From: Nephrocerus scutellatus
Taxonomy: Eukaryota; Arthropoda; Insecta; Diptera; Pipunculidae
Direction of reading: 5' to 3'
DNA length: 64,000 nucleotides
Assembly (NCBI GenBank): GCA_947095585.1
Contig: OX352762.1
Location: 90,329,749 to 90,393,748 of the forward strand
Shown piece after piece: positions 11,346 to 22,700 of the stretch. The position numbers and the translations under genes were made by a program. The notes beneath the pieces were generated by a model. It made no database searches, was not told the origin of the DNA, and worked only from the letters and a program-made list of their open reading frames with translations. The first letter of the stretch is position 1. Each line of letters starts with the position of its first letter.

Positions 11346-11654
11346 ATATGGGCGTAAGCAAGATAGTGCTCGGGTGTGAACCACGACTGCCATTTTAAAA
11401 AATTCAGAGAGGAGTATTTTAGGTTTTTTTAGAGCAGAATATTGTATCCAAGCGGATTGGTTTGTAGGTTTTCCGCATTGAATTACGATGATTGAAATAT
11501 AATTCCAGGTAAGCAAATTGGAAACTAAGTTCGCAAGCTCAAGCTACAGCTCAAGTACAAGAATATAAAAAATATCAATGAAAAAGAATTTCAAATGCAC
11601 GATGAAAAACGATTATTAAATTTTGTTTCTTTTGACTGTTTAAAGTGGTTGAAG

Positions 11655-11735
11655 TGGCTTAAATCATCATCATATTTGGCTCTATAACCGTGGTCCGCTT
11701 TTGGCCTCCCGAAAGTGGCTTTCATCTTTTGTGAA
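11655..11735 (-). mobile_element. RTE-like family A, extreme 3' tip
   Basis: The reverse complement reads GTTATAGAGCCAAATATGATGATGATTT, as at 28895-28930: the 3' terminus with its short (GAT)n tail. Only the last 80 bp or so are present, as expected for heavy 5' truncation. Confidence 0.7.
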
Positions 11736-11739
11736 AATT

Positions 11740-12628
11740 TAAAGCAAAAATTACACTCCATGAATGCAAACGTATTTGAAACTAACTTATTTCAGAACCA
11801 AAAAAAAAACTTCCAAACACAAAACCGATGACAAATGCAAGTCACGTTCTCCAATTTTGTGTTTCTTTTCCAGAAATATCTTCAAAGTAAAAGAACACGA
11901 ATCTTAAATGGTCGTTACAACAAATTTCCGTTCTCGACCTAATTTAGTCGTTGTCATTTTTTGCTAACTGGGATAACGATGCATTCCGGTTCACTTTTCT
12001 AGATAGTGAAAAACGATTTGAGTTTAAATTTTCCCCTGTTTCTTTTGGCTCCATAAAGTGGTTGAGTAGATTAAAAAAAAAAGCATAATAGCGGGAGAAA
12101 AGAAACGAAAGATGGAAGGCGGTGGACGGATAAGGATCAACAATTACAATGGCTATCGCATTAAGCCTTCCTGACTTACATTCATTCAGGATAAGATATG
12201 TTTATTGTATTCCCTTTGACTCCCAGAGTGAAAGAAGAAGTTCTAAATTTTGATTTAAGTGCTGCTTACCAATGGGAAGCAGACGGATTTTCAAGAAATA
12301 CTCGTACGAGTATTTACGTGAATGTAATATACATGTTTAGATAATACGAGTGTCGCGCTCATCGTGTGTTCAGCTTTTGTTGAAATAAATTCAATGTGGT
12401 AAGAAGGAAGGAATGTTATAAAAAAATTCTTTAACGGTTTCCGGTATTATAACTCCTTTCATTGTTATTTCGAACCATATTGCATTTTTCTATTGGGTCA
12501 GGTACCAATACCTAATCGCAAAGACAATAAATACATGCATATATGCGTGGGTATGCGACATCTGTAAATTATATTATCTGTGTTAAGATGAGTGAAGAAT
12601 GCTAACTAAATAGCCCGGGGGATGAGAT
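11740..12628. other. No gene recognised
   Basis: AT-rich sequence without a convincing open frame or element end. It may be unique intron. Confidence 0.35.
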
Positions 12629-12632
12629 ATTA

Positions 12633-12894
12633 GAGCGTGGCCACACAGGCATGGAAATGAAAGTCATGCCAATGAACGTTGTGGCACACTTAGTGAAGCA
12701 TTTGGTTGTGCCTGTGTGTATGTTTATCAATTTGTTGTTGCTTTGCCGTATAGAAGGTTCATGCTTGCGCCAAAATTCATCTTTTGTTGATAACTTTCGG
12801 TGGATTTTCGGTGGACTAAGGCTCTCTCTTTCCAACTCACTAAAAACCTATCACTGGACATGACTTTCATTCCCATGCCTGTGTGGCCACGCTC
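12633..12894. mobile_element. 262-bp MITE, TTA target duplication (PIF/Harbinger-like)
   Basis: Terminal inverted repeats of 36 bp (12633-12668 and 12859-12894) differ at one position and begin GAGCGTGGCCACACAGGCAT. They are flanked by TTA at 12630-12632 and 12895-12897. Size, TIRs and a TTA target duplication fit PIF/Harbinger-derived MITEs. No coding capacity. Confidence 0.88.
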
Positions 12895-12928
12895 TTAGCC
12901 AATCACGAAGATGACCCTCTTCGCATAC

Positions 12929-13027
12929 CTGCATTGTAGTCTTCATCTCGTATTCGTCATAGTCACTGCTGGTGCCATTCGAGCTGCTGGACAATTTTCG
13001 AGGCCATCCACGTTTCCGTTTCGGCAT
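12929..13027 (-). CDS. Possible exon with AT-hook-like peptide
   Basis: Minus strand from an ATG at 13027: MPKRKRGWPRK, then SSSSNGTSSDYDEYE, ending in CAG with a good donor (CAG|GTATGCG) at 12929/12928. KRKRGWPRK resembles an AT-hook (KRGRPRK) with Trp in place of the central Arg. The Ser-rich then acidic run and CAG/CAA-rich leader look like a fly nuclear regulator rather than a transposon. An in-frame stop at about 13073 and an acceptor-like CCCCACAG at about 13117 would make this a first coding exon with 5' UTR. It could belong to a gene nested in the receptor locus. It does not fit the receptor loop as I know it. No downstream exon identified. Confidence 0.4.
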
Positions 13028-13129
13028 TGACGATAACGCAGAACTTAGCAATGACGATTGCTGTTGGTGCTGCGGTTATTGCTGTTGCTGCTTAAGCGAA
13101 AACTTGTGTTAAGTTCTGTGGGGTTTTAA

Positions 13130-13640
13130 AAAAAACATTACCTTTTAGTTAGCCTGAAAGAACACACAACCGAATTGCCATTTTTTTTGTTACTATGTAC
13201 AAAATTCTTTCGGGTTATTTTGTTCTTGTCGCCAAAGAAGATGAAGAAATGATGTGCATAAAAAATCTTAGTATACGAATACATCAATAAATGTGGCATC
13301 AAAGAAAACGGCATTAACTTGAATAGGCCACCAGTTCAATGATTTTATTTGGAAAACGTGAGTGGAGAGTTTAGAGTTTCGTATACGTGGATGGTGTATA
13401 ATGGGAGTTTTGTTTCGTTATGTTTTGTCCTAAACAGGACAAGAAGAATCAACAATAATTGAATCGGGTGAGCTCTTCATGTTATAATCCCTTTTTCACA
13501 TTTCTTATTTTCTTCACAGCTATTTCTAATAGGTACAACTTTTTGTGGCAATGTGTCTGTTTCTTAATTCAACATGAGCGAACTTTATTTTTTTAATCAA
13601 CCAAAGTAATTTGACCCTGTTTTTGTGTGTGTTTTTACGT
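13130..13640. other. No gene recognised
   Basis: AT-rich sequence with no motif, terminus or repeat seen apart from short homopolymer runs. Confidence 0.35.
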
Positions 13641-13800
13641 TCTCTATATTAACTTTACGTCCGGATGTGTTTGTTTCTTTGTGGCATGTTGGCCAAATCT
13701 TGTGATCACTTCCTAAGACCCGATTTCAATCAAACTTTCCACACATGTGTATCTCCGTTGAAAACACTTTCAATAAAAACTTGGAAGTAACTTGGCCTCA
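13640..13800 (+). repeat. Dispersed repeat R fragment
   Basis: The family end TTCTCTATATTAACTTTACG, the block CACTTCCTAAGACCCGATTT and one CACATGTGTATCTCCG module, running directly into the minisatellite that follows. Confidence 0.75.
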
Positions 13801-13839
13801 GTAACTTATGTCAGTCTCGTACGTGTTTTTGTGGAAGAC

Positions 13840-15125
13840 TTTTCATAGGCTGGTCTTGAGAAATGTTTTTAAGGGGTCTTGAGGGGCTTCAGGGGTTTTG
13901 AAAGGGTCGGGAGTGGAGTCTTGATGGGGTTTGAAAAGGGTTTTTAGGTGGTCTTAAGGGGGGTTTCAAGGAGTGGTCTCGAGGGAGTTGTTTTTAGAGG
14001 ACTTTTAGTGGTCTTTAGGTGTTCTTAGGGGGTCTTGAGGATGTTTTGATGGGAGTGCTCAGGGGGTCTTGAGGGTATTTTGAGCGGGCTTTGAGACGGT
14101 CTTGCGTGTGGTCTTGAGTGTTTGAGGGGTATAAAGGGAATTTTGATGGGGGTTTGAGGGGGCCTTGAGGGTTGTTAGGGGGTATTGATGGGTTTTAGGA
14201 GAGGTCGTTAGGGGGTCATGAGGAAATATTGAGGGGTGTCGTAACATGGTCTTAACGGGGTCTTGATGGCTGTTAGAGGGCAGTCTTGAGGGGGTCTTCA
14301 GGTGGTCTTGAGGAGGATTTGATGGAGTTTGAGCGGGTTGGAAAGGGTCTTGAGAGTCTTAAGGGGGTTTCAAGAGGGTCTAGAGTGGGATCTTAAGGGG
14401 GTATTAAGGGAATATTGGCGGAGATTTGACTGGTTTTTTGAAGAGTCTTATGGGATTCTTGGATGGTCTTGATTGGGTCTTGAGGAGGTGTTAAGGGTGG
14501 TCTTTAGCAGGGTTTTGAGAGAGTTGGTGAGGAGAATTAAAGGAGTTTTAAGAGGATTTTGGGTGTGGCCGTCAGAGGGTCTTGATGGAGTCTTAAGGTT
14601 GTCTTAAAGGAGGCTTGGGGTGGTCTTGGTCTTGGTTTTCAGAAGATCTTGAGTGGGTTCTTCAGATAGTCTTGAGGGGGGTCTTAAAAAAATCTTAAGT
14701 AAGGTTTGAGGGGTGTCTTGAGTGTGTTTTGGATAGTATTATGTGGGGTCCTCAGAGGGTCTCAAGGGAGACTTGTGGTGGTCTAGAAGGGGTTCTTGAG
14801 CGAGTTTTATGGGGTATTAAGGGTTCCTGATTGAGGCAATTTTAGGGGGTCTTTAGGTGGTCATTAGGTGGTCTTGAGAGGGGCTTGATTGGTGTTAAGG
14901 GGGACTTGGTTGGCGTTTTGACCTTACGGAGATCTTGAGGGATTGGGAGGGAGGTCTTGACCGGGGTCTTAAAAGAGTTTTAAGAGGGTCTTTAGTGCGG
15001 TCTTGAGGGTTCTTAAGGGAGTTTACGGGCCGTCTTGTGGGTGATTTTGAAGGGGGTTGTTTCTGGTTTTTTGGAGGTGTTATTTAAAGCGCTTTTGGGT
15101 GTCTTTTGGGGTATTTTGGGATTTT
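13840..15125 (+). repeat. 1.3-kb G-rich minisatellite, GGTCTTGAGG type
   Basis: About 1.3 kb of degenerate units of 10-20 bp such as GGGGTCTTGAGGGGG and GGTCTTAAGG. C is scarce on the plus strand. Its right edge changes to the TTTTGGG.GTCTTTTGGGG type seen at 2556-3250. Open frames across it are side effects of composition. Confidence 0.9.
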
Positions 15126-15134
15126 TTTTTAATT

Positions 15135-16075
15135 TGCGCACGCGTAAAGGGGTTCCCACCCTTATAATTCTCGGCTATATTTTTGGCACAGCGTGGGCGT
15201 TAAGGAAAAGGAGGAGAAAAGAGGAGATGTCTATGGCCTTGAATACCTGTGGATCATAGAGATGTGGAAAGACAGAGCTTGACAGAGCATTCCACATACG
15301 TGTTGTACGGCTGAGGAAGAAATCTCTGAACTTAACTGTACGCCTGAAGATGGGCTTGTAGGTAAACTGATTAGCATTTGAAGCGCCACGAGTATTGCGA
15401 ATGAAGAGGTGGTGGAGAGGTGGCATACATACTATTATTTAATTTATTATTTCTCTTGAGCACCGCTGGTGGAAAAAGAGATAAAACAGTGACATGCTGG
15501 AAACGTTTCTGCGGTGTTTATGCGAATCTATTATTTTCGCAATGTTTTCGTCACCGATAAGTTTTATGGCACGGTTTTGTATTTTATCCAGCTGATGCAA
15601 GGTGGTTTTTGCCGCATCAGACCAAGTATGACAACTATACTCAAGTTTATAATAATTATAATAATATTCGGCGCGACAGACCGTTGCGGTGCAAGGCCTA
15701 GTTTCTAGCGACCAATTGTGTTGTGCATGTAGATTTTTGCACACAAATGGAAGGGACCTACATTTTAATGCCGTATTCGAACGGCGAATGGAAAAGGTTT
15801 CCGTGAAAAGTTATTACTCTTGGATGTTTGCCAGATATTCGCGAGAGGTGGGACCTAGAAATTTTTTTGGTGTTTTCTGGGATTCGAACTCTCAGAAATC
15901 CATCCACTAACCACTGAGCCACGGCGCCCACTCAAGTTTAGGGCTACTATAAAGGCATTGTAGATAGTACCTAGATCTGAGGGAGTTAAAAATTTCTTGC
16001 ACCGGGTTAGAAAACTTAAAACTTTCGCAGCATTTTTCGCGACGATGAATATGTGGTCATTCCAAGGAAGCCAGC
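15135..16075 (-). pseudogene. Jockey-like LINE (family J), interrupted by a SINE
   Basis: Minus-strand reading: WLPWNDHIFIVAKNAAKVLS, TRCKKFLTPSDLGTIYNAF, then across the SINE at 15650-15929 to [62 protein letters not shown] and the tail to about 15175. This is the region after the RT catalytic core. The 3' UTR (15250-15135) carries the AACGCCCACGCTGTGC and GGGTGG..CCCCTTTACGCG blocks seen again at 49.6, 50.3 and 62.0 kb. Upstream RT and endonuclease are missing. Confidence 0.88.
15650..15929 (-). mobile_element. tRNA-derived SINE with 11-bp target duplication
   Basis: Reading right to left from 15929: GGGCGCCGTGGCTCAGTGG (A box), then a TTCGAATCCCAG block (B box), then the CCCACCTCTCGCGAA and AATTTAGGTCCCTTCCATTTG-like body, and an AATATTATTATAATTATTAT tail. 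ACTCAAGTTTA flanks both sides (15639-15649 and 15930-15940). It splits the host LINE frame cleanly. Confidence 0.92.
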
Positions 16076-16079
16076 CAAC

Positions 16080-16800
16080 CACCAGCAGACAGACAACCGG
16101 GCACGCGAAGTTTATGTAGAAAATTATATAGAAAAAAGGTTAGCTGCCCGATAAACTGGCTGAGACACTGTAATATTTTGGGATCGGACGGCACCCATTG
16201 ATCATCTCAAGACTGTCTCATGGGCTGTAGCGGACATATTTTCACGGTTTTAAAGCTGTTGTTTTCAAAAGAGCTTTTTGAAGCAACAAATAGACGTATT
16301 ATCATCAGCCCTACCAGAAACACCAATATCAAAACCAGTGCCCTCAAGGAAAAACGTTGGTTCTTTAATTCATGCTGATATTTCGTAAGAAGCCCCAGTG
16401 CATCGGCAGATCTTCTGCACCCCCAGATGGGGGAATAGAGAAAGATCATCAAACTTTGGAAGACGAAAAAAAAAAACAACAGAGTGTGGTATCTGAAGAT
16501 GAAGTTGCATCTTTCCCGCAGATAACAAAATGTAAGAGAAATAATATTGGACTGTCTGCGTCAAGGTTGTCTGTGTAATTGTACCAATATAATTTCTGTT
16601 GGTGATCAGTGATGAATCATCTACAAGCTCTGATGATTTTTAGTAACAGCATATAATGACATTTTACCTTAAATACTTGGCATAACGTCGTCTGTTTTCT
16701 TTACATAGAATGATATATATGCACGAAATAGTAAACAGCATAGCAGTAAAAACAAATAGGCAGGGTATGAGGATTTATACACAAAGACTTAATCTCCATC
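16080..16800. other. Repeat R end fragment, then unrecognised sequence
   Basis: 16080-16126 (CCAGCAGACAGACAACCGGG then GCGAAGTTTATGTAGAAAAT) resembles the end of family R. Beyond it, 16220-16580 has open frames on both strands that I cannot assign; the plus-strand peptide contains ATNRRIIISPTRNTNIKTS. Nothing supports calling a gene. Confidence 0.35.
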
Positions 16801-16805
16801 TATAT

Positions 16806-17125
16806 AAAGTTTCAAAACTTACTACGTTGTTTATTTTAAAGCCACCTATGGTAGCATAGCCAGTGTAGAAAGAATTTAACAGAATTTGGCATCCCAAATA
16901 AACTAATTGTAAAGAATCCAGTTCGGTGCGCAGGACTACAAGCTCCAATAAGCGAAGAGGATGTTATTCGGAAAGTCCGTTAAGGTAGGATTTATGGGAC
17001 ATGAAAACTAGGCTGCTCAAGCCTACGGTAGAAGGATGGCGTAAACCAAGATTTTAGGATTTCGGCTCAAAATCTGGGACTTTGCAGAGATTTTTTGCAG
17101 GTGCTAATTATGATGATTTTACAGC
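16806..17125 (+). pseudogene. RTE-like family A, internally deleted copy
   Basis: 16806-16930 matches 24711-24810 (the RT block before the catalytic YVDD). The sequence then jumps to the 3' region (GAAGAGGATGTTATTCGGAA, GTAGGATTTATGGGACA; compare 28705-28760) and ends near ATGATGATTT at 17110-17121. The missing middle includes the catalytic RT residues. Confidence 0.8.
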
Positions 17126-17329
17126 ACATCCTGAAAGTTGAAAAATTCATATCTCGGCCGATTTTATCATCGTCGGGATAGCTATGATTTTTCAAATTCG
17201 ATGTTGAGTCAGAGAACAAATGTTTGGGTTTAATACTTAGAAAACCACCAACTTTGTGATTTCAGGTTGCAATTGTTGGTAAAATAACACATACGTATTA
17301 TCCTTATCCACAATCCACAAGGCGGTTAA

Positions 17330-18685
17330 TAAGCTGCTGGTTCGCCTGAGGGGGGAGGGCTGCGGAGTGATCGCCTATGCGGACGACTTTGCCATAGCCG
17401 TCTCAGGAAAGCACCCACACACCTGGAAAGAACTTCTACAGAATGCTCTAAATAAGCTAATAAGCTGGGCAGATCATTGTGGTCTAGGGGTAAACCCCCA
17501 AAAAACCGAACTTGTACTTTTTACGAGAAAATCACACGTCCATCAAGGGCACAAGCTTGAATTTCTCCGATAAGGCCAAATATCTTGTCTTATTCTGGGT
17601 AGGAAGCTAAGCTGGAAACCCAACATACAAGAAAGAGTCCGTAAAGTCACAGTGGCCCTCTTCTCAAACAAAAAAGCCATATGAAGTAAATGGGGTCTAC
17701 AACCGCATATCACTCATTGGCTGTACACAGCAGTAGTCAGACCTATTCTGCTATACGGCGTGGCTGTTTGGTGGACTGCATTAGATAAAGCGATCAATCG
17801 CGACAAACTAAGCAGAGTCCAAAGATCAGCTTGTCTTTGTGTGAGCGGAGCGCTTCATACAATTCCCTCTGCTGCACTGGAAATTCTGCTCAACCTTGCT
17901 CCACTCGACATCTTCGGCAGAGCAACTGGCTGCAAGCGCGGCTACTCGCCTCAGATCAATCTCTTAGTGGACCGTGAATGATTTCGGCCACTCTTCTATC
18001 CTGAATTCAGTCAGAACTCCACTTGTCAACTTAGACTACACCATTCCGCAGCTTCACTTCAACAAAAACTTCGAGGTTACCATCCCCTCCAGGTCTTCTT
18101 GGCCGGAATTGCCGATCGTCTCTTGAGGAGATGGCGGAGCATTTCAACATTCACCTGTGCTGGGTGCCGGGGCATAGAGACATTCCTGGAAATTGTATGG
18201 CTGATGAACTCGCCAAACAGGGAACCACACTACCTCTATTGCCTGAATATGGTTCACTAGGCATGCCGATTGCTACGTGCAAACTCATGTTTAATCGGGA
18301 TGCTATAATAAAAACTAATCATAGATGGTCAAACGGTACAACTTGCATAGCAAAAAAGCAGATCTGGCCCAAGTTAGATCCGAAACGCTACAAGTGTTTG
18401 ATCTCTCAAAACAGACTGCACATTAGTGCCATTATGGGTGTCATAGCTGGACACTGTCTCATAGCAGCATGCACAAAGACTAGGAGTCTTTTTCAACGAT
18501 TTTTTGCAGAAGCTGCATGGATGAGGAGGAGGAGGAAACCACTCTCCATCCACTTTGTTCGCGCCCAGCCCTCTCGAATAGGCGTGGGATTTCTAGATCC
18601 TTGTGGTATCAAAACAGATCTTCTTGGTCTAAGTAAGTCAGTTTTGACTTACGGCCACTTCAACCTAACCTAACCTACGTGATGA
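17330..18685 (+). pseudogene. LINE with RT and RNase H (I/LOA-like, family L)
   Basis: Frames in order: GVIAYADDFAIAVSG with the catalytic YADD, LISWADHCGLGVNPQKTELV, then (17740-17990) AVVRPILLYGVAVWW and VQRSACLCVSGALHT. RNase H remnants follow (18131-18673): HFNIHLCWVPGHRDIPGN and ADELAKQGT. The RNase H signature WVPGH..I.GN..AD supports an I or LOA-like clade. The frame ends near YGHFNLT, followed by a CCTAACCTAACCTA tail. Broken by at least two frameshifts; N-terminal RT and endonuclease lost. Confidence 0.87.
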
Positions 18686-18689
18686 CATG

Positions 18690-19531
18690 ATCACAATAGC
18701 GCAGAGGCGCTGCTTACGACCTAAACAATTTTAATGTTTACAGGAGCGAAGACAATAGTGTAAGCAACTAATGGACCTCTTAAAGCGAAAGAAACTATTC
18801 CGGAAACTGGCATAACGTTTATGAGTTCCGCGAATACTTGTAAAATATACTCGCTACAATAAACAATAATAAAGAAGATGACGAAAAATAATTAAGAGCT
18901 TAACTTAGCATTTGGCACTGGTAGGGACTGGTGCGATTTTTACCAAATTTATGCTTACAGTCTCAGATGCTTGTAACCAGTCAATCATTTCTTAATGTCC
19001 ATTATCTTAAGCTTTAATCAAAAATTTCAACTTCAAATTGCTAAGCGCTGTGTTTGAAATATCATATTGAAGAAAACACAATAATGTGCAATCGATTATA
19101 ATATACATATAGAAGATAAAAGGTTCCATAAACCTTTGCAATATAGAAAGGAGTCTAAGAAATATTGAAAAAATCCAAACTTTTACAACAACTTTTTCTG
19201 CATGAATTCAATTCATTCTTGTAAGCATACAATAGCCATCGGCATTTTGGTGATTTGCGGGGAAAACGATGCGCGCACACGATTGCTATAAGTTTGAAAA
19301 AGGTCGCCACGTAATGGTAGGTGTACTCGTAGTATAATAACCCCGGCACTTTGTCACATTCCTTCGAGCAGCCATTTCACCCGAGAAGCAAATAACTTTT
19401 AATGAAATGTAAATTTGAGTTTATTCTTTCGGATGATTGAGAATCGGAATTTATATTTTCAACAAAGGAGGACAGAGCCAAAAAGGGAAGCAAAAACCAA
19501 TTTTTTTTTATCTTGACCCAAAAATGCTCAC
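18690..19531. other. Intron, nothing recognised
   Basis: AT-rich sequence next to receptor exon 19532-19750. No element terminus or coding frame is recognised. Confidence 0.4.
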
Positions 19532-19750
19532 CTCATCGGGATTAGTGAAATGTGTTGTCACCTCGATGCCCGTACGACTTTTGCTGTCCACATTGCTGCT
19601 GCTAAATTCAGTATCTTCGACGGTATTAACTGTATTTGTTGAGTTGCCCTCGACCAGGCCTAGTGATGATGCCGCAGATTTTCCTTTATCAGCAGAGAAC
19701 TTGCCAAATCGAAGTTTAAGTCGTTTTTTCTTTTTTTGGGCTACATCGGT
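19532..19750 (-). CDS. 5-HT1B: 5-HT1B exon: third cytoplasmic loop segment
   Basis: 73 codons on the minus strand between TTTACAG|ACC (acceptor at 19751) and GATGAG|GTGAGC (donor from 19531), phase 0 at both ends. It starts [20 protein letters not shown] and includes [20 protein letters not shown] and [11 protein letters not shown]. This Ser/Asn/Glu-rich loop is otherwise poorly conserved between GPCRs. The retained [18 protein letters not shown] run, recalled from Drosophila 5-HT1B, links this exon to the TM5 exon 6.7 kb away. The basic run after the splice continues the membrane-proximal part of the loop. Confidence 0.92.
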
Positions 19751-22700
19751 CTGTAAAGAAAGAAAAACGAATAAGAAAGACAGAAAGTATAAAGATGACG
19801 TGCAAATATAAAATAATTGAAAAAGGACTCCAAGAGAAATTTCCTAAAATAGGAAAGGTGAGGATAAAATATCTTTGAATACCGATGGCTTCTATTTATT
19901 TTCGAAAAAATGCGGTCAATGTTTGTCGGGAAAAGGTTGATACGGTTAGAATTTCTCCCTTGACACCTGTTTTGGTACCACTCATGGTCATTTTATTTCT
20001 CCAAGCTATGCCATTTAGAAATGAAAATTGTTAAAGTTCTCTAAATCGTACTTTTTATAACCTACTCCAACTGTTCAATTTTTTTGTGATTTTCATAACA
20101 TCCTCAATCGGATAGAAAGCTTAAGGATATTACTTCGTAGTGAAATTGTTACTTAACCTTCATCTAAACTCTTTGGTAATAAAATCATTGGTTTGCAAAA
20201 TTTGAAAAATGTGAAGAAGCGGAGGAGGAAGAATGTTATATTCTTAGTGGAAAGATAATCAGATTTCAATATTCGCTTATTGCTCGTTTCTGGTTGATTG
20301 GTTAAATCATCCTGCGTTTGATTATAGTAAAATAACTTATATTTGAGCAAAATTTCCGCAATTAATTTATAGTATGTATATTTGTGCTCGGCTTCGACTG
20401 AGGATCAAAAAGACAACTTCTAACAATCAGCTAATCGCTGTTTTCAACGTAACGCCAAACGGAGATATCGTCATCGTGATGGGGGACTTGAATGCCAAGG
20501 TAGGCAACGACAATGAAGGACTCAAACATGTGCTTGGGAAGCACGGCCTCGGCGAACAAAATGACAATGGTGAGAGATTTGTTGATTTCTGCAACACCAA
20601 CCACCTTGTCATAGGAGGCACCACGTTTGAACATAAGACCTGCCACAAGGTCAGCTGGGTGTCAACTGACAGGCAATCATCATCCAATCAAATCGACCAC
20701 GTGGCGATCAACGACGTTTTATGAGCTGTCTTTTAGACGTCCGAAACAGACAAGGAGCCGACATGGGTATGGTACGGAACCATCACCTTATGGTAGCTAC
20801 TGTCTAGTTACGTACTGCATCAGTTCAAAGAATCCGCAATATCATCCGAATGGCTAGGTATAACATCGACCGGCTAACGATCCCCTCAGTACGCCAACAA
20901 TTAAGGGATTATTTATCGCCAGGGGTGGAAGCAATCAGTAGCTCACTGACGACGACAAAATCACCAAAGACCTGACAGGTGGTCACCGCTCTAGCCAACA
21001 TCCGGTGAAAGGCCAAGATGGTGCCGTACTCGTTTCAGATGAGGATCAGCTCAAGCGATGGAAGGAGCATTTCTCTTCGATACTTAACCGTTTATTCGCT
21101 AACGATATGCAACCAAATCAAAGGGAGCTGCCGGAAGTAACAATTTCCCGAATTCGCACCTCAACTTCCAGTAAAGACGAGACCGCGATTAACGCACTAA
21201 AGAACAACAAGTCGGCAGGACTAGATGGTATACCCGCAGAGCTTCTGCGTGCAGCTCCAACGACATCAGCAGAGCTTTTATATCCTCTTGTAGAGAGAGC
21301 TTGGGAGGTAGAAAGTTTCCCCGACGAGTGGAAGAAGGGAATGATTGTCAAGCTCCCTAAAAAAGGTAGTCTTATGGAGTGCGAAAACTGGAGAGGCATT
21401 TGCGTTCTCCCTGCAGTTGCAAAAGTAATAGCCAAAGCAGTACTTGAGCGAATTAAGGAACATCTGGAAGATACACTCGATGCCGAACAAGTAGGTTTCC
21501 GCACTGGATCCTCCTGTGTATACCACATAAACACCCTGCCGATCATTATTAAACAGTGCGTTGAATTTCTACATGGCAGAACTACATGGCAGAACAGTGG
21601 AGGAGGAGGAGTCACGGCAATTGGGGAAGAGTTGGAGAGAGCTGAAGATCATTGCCAGGAACCGCACGCGATTGCGCGTAGGAGTAGTAGATGCCTTGGA
21701 CCCACAAGGGGATATAGGACATAAGTAAGTAGTATACAAAAGATCTACTACTTTTTGATGCAAATATATAAAATTGTTAGAATTGTTTCCTTTTTATAAA
21801 AACAATCCTGTACCTTAATTATTTTACTCTTAGAGAGTACAAGTAAACTTTTAGCGACTCTCCGTTTGACAGTTGGGATCTTTCAGGGAATTTATTATAA
21901 TTTGCAGTTATTTCGGCACCTATATATATGTTTTCCTCTTTTCAAATTAAATTGCTTTTATCAAGTCTAAACATTTATTAAAATAAAACCGTCCTAAGTC
22001 ACAAAGTTCTAACCTTTTTCGCATATCTGATTACATATGCACTTCAAAGTAATTTTTTAATTTTCACTTATATGGGTGGTACATATTACTCGTACAGTTG
22101 CACAACTTAACAGCACAAAAATATAACACACTACTATCGGTTGTTTAGCTGAATGCCTTTCAAGTAGTTATCATTATAGATAGGACTCGCCTTCAACTTT
22201 CAGCATAATGGTTCTTATTGCGTTAAAAATAATGGGCAACATGCAATGTGTTGATATGTTAGTGATAATAAATAACGTGACCAACACCGCCTATAAAAAG
22301 CACAAGAAGTTATTTTCATTGACGCTTTAGTTTACATCAGAACAAACAGCCACATATTATTATACGACGGGTACCTTGTAAATTATTGATTCGCGTCCTG
22401 GAGTATTTCCATTAAATTGCTTAACAGTTCAGTAGACACCTGCAGGACCGTTCAAGGGTAGTCGTAGGCCCGATCCACTTTTGCATAAAAAACTGAACTT
22501 TAATTTAATGTCTACTTTATTCAGTTGCTAATAATTTTATTGTATTTTTGTACGTTAATATCCCCTAATTTTCATAAATAATTTACAATTTTAAAAATTT
22601 AATCGATCCTTTATAATATAAAGAACCAGGCCTGATCCAAATGTCTAATAGTTAAACTGGTAAAGTGTTTTGTTATATTTGCATGATATTTGATTGCCAC

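Noticed and set aside
12929..13072. Treating the AT-hook-like exon as part of the receptor's third loop
   Set aside because: An in-frame stop at about 13073 and no likeness to the known loop make a separate gene more plausible.
21118..21615. 165-codon minus-strand frame
   Set aside because: Shadow of the family B RT frame on the plus strand, which contains the recognisable RT motifs.
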